Assembly: GCA_028284145.1 (NCBI GenBank)
Contig: JANQSH010000061.1
Location: forward strand, 1 to 64,000
From: Planctomycetaceae bacterium
GTDB lineage: Bacteria > Planctomycetota > Planctomycetia > Planctomycetales > Planctomycetaceae
Reading direction: 5' to 3'
DNA: 64,000 bases
Positions 62,598 through 64,000 of this stretch are shown here, in pieces. The notes beneath the pieces were generated by a model. It saw nothing but the letters and a program-made list of their open reading frames with translations. It was not told where the DNA came from and did no database searches. The position numbers and the translations under genes were made by a program. How positions within the stretch are numbered: position 1 is the stretch's first letter; the number at the start of each line of letters is the position of its first letter.

Positions 62598-64000
62598 ATG
62601 TCATTATTGAAAACATCCGCATTTCTAATGATTGCAATCCAGGCGATCGCACTTGGTTACCTGACGGGGTCGTTTCCTCTTCCGATTGCGGCTATGGTTC
62701 TAAGTCTGATCGCCCTGACGACCAGCACACGGTTCGATGTTACCCGGGACAACCGAATTCGCCTGTACATGCTGGTGATCATTGTCTTCATTCTGAAGCA
62801 TCAGGTTGTCCCGCCCAAAGTCGCGATCGATCAGATATTCATCCGGACGGAAGTGGCATTGGGAATTGCTCAATGCGTGCTGGCCCTGCAGGTGATGACG
62901 CTGTTCTTTGTTCATCGTGAACGCTGGTCGACGATTGAACGCGTGACGGCAGGATTGCCAGCGTTGCCTGCGGGGATTGTTTCATCATCGCAATTGCCGC
63001 GCGAAGCCGAGTTGCCATTGCCTCTGTTGCTGCCATCGCTGGGATGCGTTGCATTGGTGATGTCGTTCGATGTTCAGGTCAGCAGGACTCATGGTCGTAT
63101 GATCACACAGATTCTGTCAATCTGTTTTGCGATTTCGATTGCGTTTTATTATGCCTCGACCCGAAATCGACTGCGCGACGCATCCGCCGGACAAGTCCGA
63201 CGCGCGCCACTGACACGATATGCCGCCTTCTTTGCCATCATTTCGCTGGTCGCAACATTGGCATGGGCGGGATCCATCGGACTCTACACGTATGAAGACA
63301 AGATTGCCGCATGGATTGCCAATATGGTTAATACCGAAGCGAAACAGCGTGCAGGCGTTTCCAACCGATCTCAACTGGGCAATGTGGCGTGGCAAAAGTT
63401 GAGGGATGCGGATGGTTTACTGCTGCGCGTGTATTCCGAAAAGTCGCCCGGTTATTTGCGTGGCATGGTGTTGGACACGATGGAGCAATCCAGTTGGCGG
63501 TCTCCGCAACCGGACGAAGACGATGCTCCGCCATTGCGTCAGTTGTCTCCCACTTCCAGATTCCCGGACATCATCGAAAAGAAGACACCCGGTTCGAGGG
63601 TATTTCGATCGTTCAAGGCTCCGAAAGCGGCGAATCAGGAGATCGAGATCTGGCCGGTGGAGAACAGCGCCAACCGGGTTTTCTCCAAACTGGAAACCTC
63701 GTATCTGCGCATCGAATTGCCTCAGATCAGCCAGAATGGTCACAGCGTTTTCGTGCCGGATGGCCGACTGGAAAGCAATCCGTATTCGGTCTATCAAAGA
63801 CCGCTGGATGAAGCGATACGAGAGGAACTGGATGATTCGCCTCGGATTCTGGCGCGTTGTTTGAACATTCCTCGACGATATATCAACATCGAGCGCCGGG
63901 GAACGCTTGACATCCACGCTTTGGCACGCGAGATTTTTCGCGATTGTGGAACAACGGCTGAAAAAATCACCGCAGTGGAGCGGCACTTTCACCAAAACTA
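62598..64000 (+). CDS. DUF3488/transglutaminase-like membrane protein, 5' part
   Basis: The frame from the ATG at 62598 is open for 467 codons and runs off the window, so the C-terminus is missing. Several hydrophobic segments lie in residues 1-210 (FLMIAIQAIALGYLTG, MLVIIVFILK and others). A soluble part begins around 240 with LRDADGLLLRVYSEKSPGYLRGMVLD, the conserved beta region of TgpA-type (DUF3488) proteins, and is followed by the segment AVERHFHQN that precedes the transglutaminase core. The catalytic Cys-His-Asp lies beyond the window. It starts 5 bp after the DUF58 stop, closing the MoxR operon. Confidence 0.88.
   Translation, partial: MSLLKTSAFLMIAIQAIALGYLTGSFPLPIAAMVLSLIALTTSTRFDVTRDNRIRLYMLVIIVFILKHQVVPPKVAIDQIFIRTEVALGIAQCVLALQVMTLFFVHRERWSTIERVTAGLPALPAGIVSSSQLPREAELPLPLLLPSLGCVALVMSFDVQVSRTHGRMITQILSICFAISIAFYYASTRNRLRDASAGQVRRAPLTRYAAFFAIISLVATLAWAGSIGLYTYEDKIAAWIANMVNTEAKQRAGVSNRSQLGNVAWQKLRDADGLLLRVYSEKSPGYLRGMVLDTMEQSSWRSPQPDEDDAPPLRQLSPTSRFPDIIEKKTPGSRVFRSFKAPKAANQEIEIWPVENSANRVFSKLETSYLRIELPQISQNGHSVFVPDGRLESNPYSVYQRPLDEAIREELDDSPRILARCLNIPRRYINIERRGTLDIHALAREIFRDCGTTAEKITAVERHFHQN

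Overview
The window reads as a chromosomal segment of a planctomycete (Planctomycetota); this is inferred from gene content, not from a marker gene. Supporting signs are a secreted sulfatase, a MoxR / DUF58 / transglutaminase operon, a cytochrome b fused to two heme-c sites, a giant Asn/Glu/Ser-rich membrane protein, several small lipoproteins without clear homologues, and a dcw-type murein cluster with no ftsZ beside it.

Layout. 0.5-5.4 kb (minus): lipoprotein, NYN-domain nuclease, SWIM-SNF2 helicase. 5.7-7.8 kb (plus): LarA-family protein and an inositol-monophosphatase-family phosphatase. 7.9-9.9 kb (minus): two paralogous Gln-rich secreted proteins. 10.3-11.9 kb (plus): YdjM-like membrane protein and a nitrilase-family amidase. 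12.3-13.0 kb: group II intron remnant and the RNase P RNA gene rnpB (minus). 13.4-15.1 kb (plus): FHA protein and RsgA. 15.1-16.8 kb (minus): small membrane proteins and an extended SDR. 17.0-24.4 kb (minus): murE-murF-[broken GxxExxY gene]-mraY-ftsW-murG. 25.2-28.7 kb (minus): a 1160-residue protein resembling PPi-type PEP carboxykinase. 29.5-32.0 kb (minus): RRM protein and sulfatase. 32.2-37.9 kb (plus): M28 peptidase, the giant membrane protein and, in a stretch with no conventional ORF, a SelW-like gene with an in-frame UGA. 38-41 kb (minus): PlsC-type acyltransferase, family 4 uracil-DNA glycosylase, HEAT-like protein. 41.7-44.7 kb: PQQ-type beta-propeller, small protein, TRASH/YHS-like lipoprotein. 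45.2-47.9 kb (minus): cytochrome b/c fusion and Tat-type Rieske protein. 48.3-51.3 kb (minus): stand-alone HsdR N-terminal nuclease domain and a Pro/Glu-rich membrane protein. 51.6-53.6 kb: GntR and ArsR regulators and a QueD/PTPS-family enzyme. 54.1-57.9 kb (plus): membrane-bound PDZ-GAF sigma-54 activator and a lipoprotein. 58.3-59.8 kb (minus): APC permease. 60.2-64.0 kb (plus): MoxR, DUF58 and a transglutaminase-type membrane protein cut by the window end.

Two layers stand out. First, 37667-37882 encodes a complete SelW/Rdx-type protein if the UGA at 37697-37699 is read as selenocysteine; the UGA sits exactly at the second redox position of the YCxxC/U motif. Second, intergenic DNA carries a previously unlabelled network of short repeats: a ~100-bp element (R1, 14 copies), a ~105-bp element (I1) nested inside three R1 copies in both orientations, a third element (R2) nested in another R1 copy, and two hairpin families (R3, R4). 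R1 lies only between genes and twice supplies the stop codon of the neighbouring gene.

All calls come from reading the sequence; no database search was run. Start codons were moved inside longer open frames where a Shine-Dalgarno sequence, a signal peptide or the family's N-terminus favoured it.
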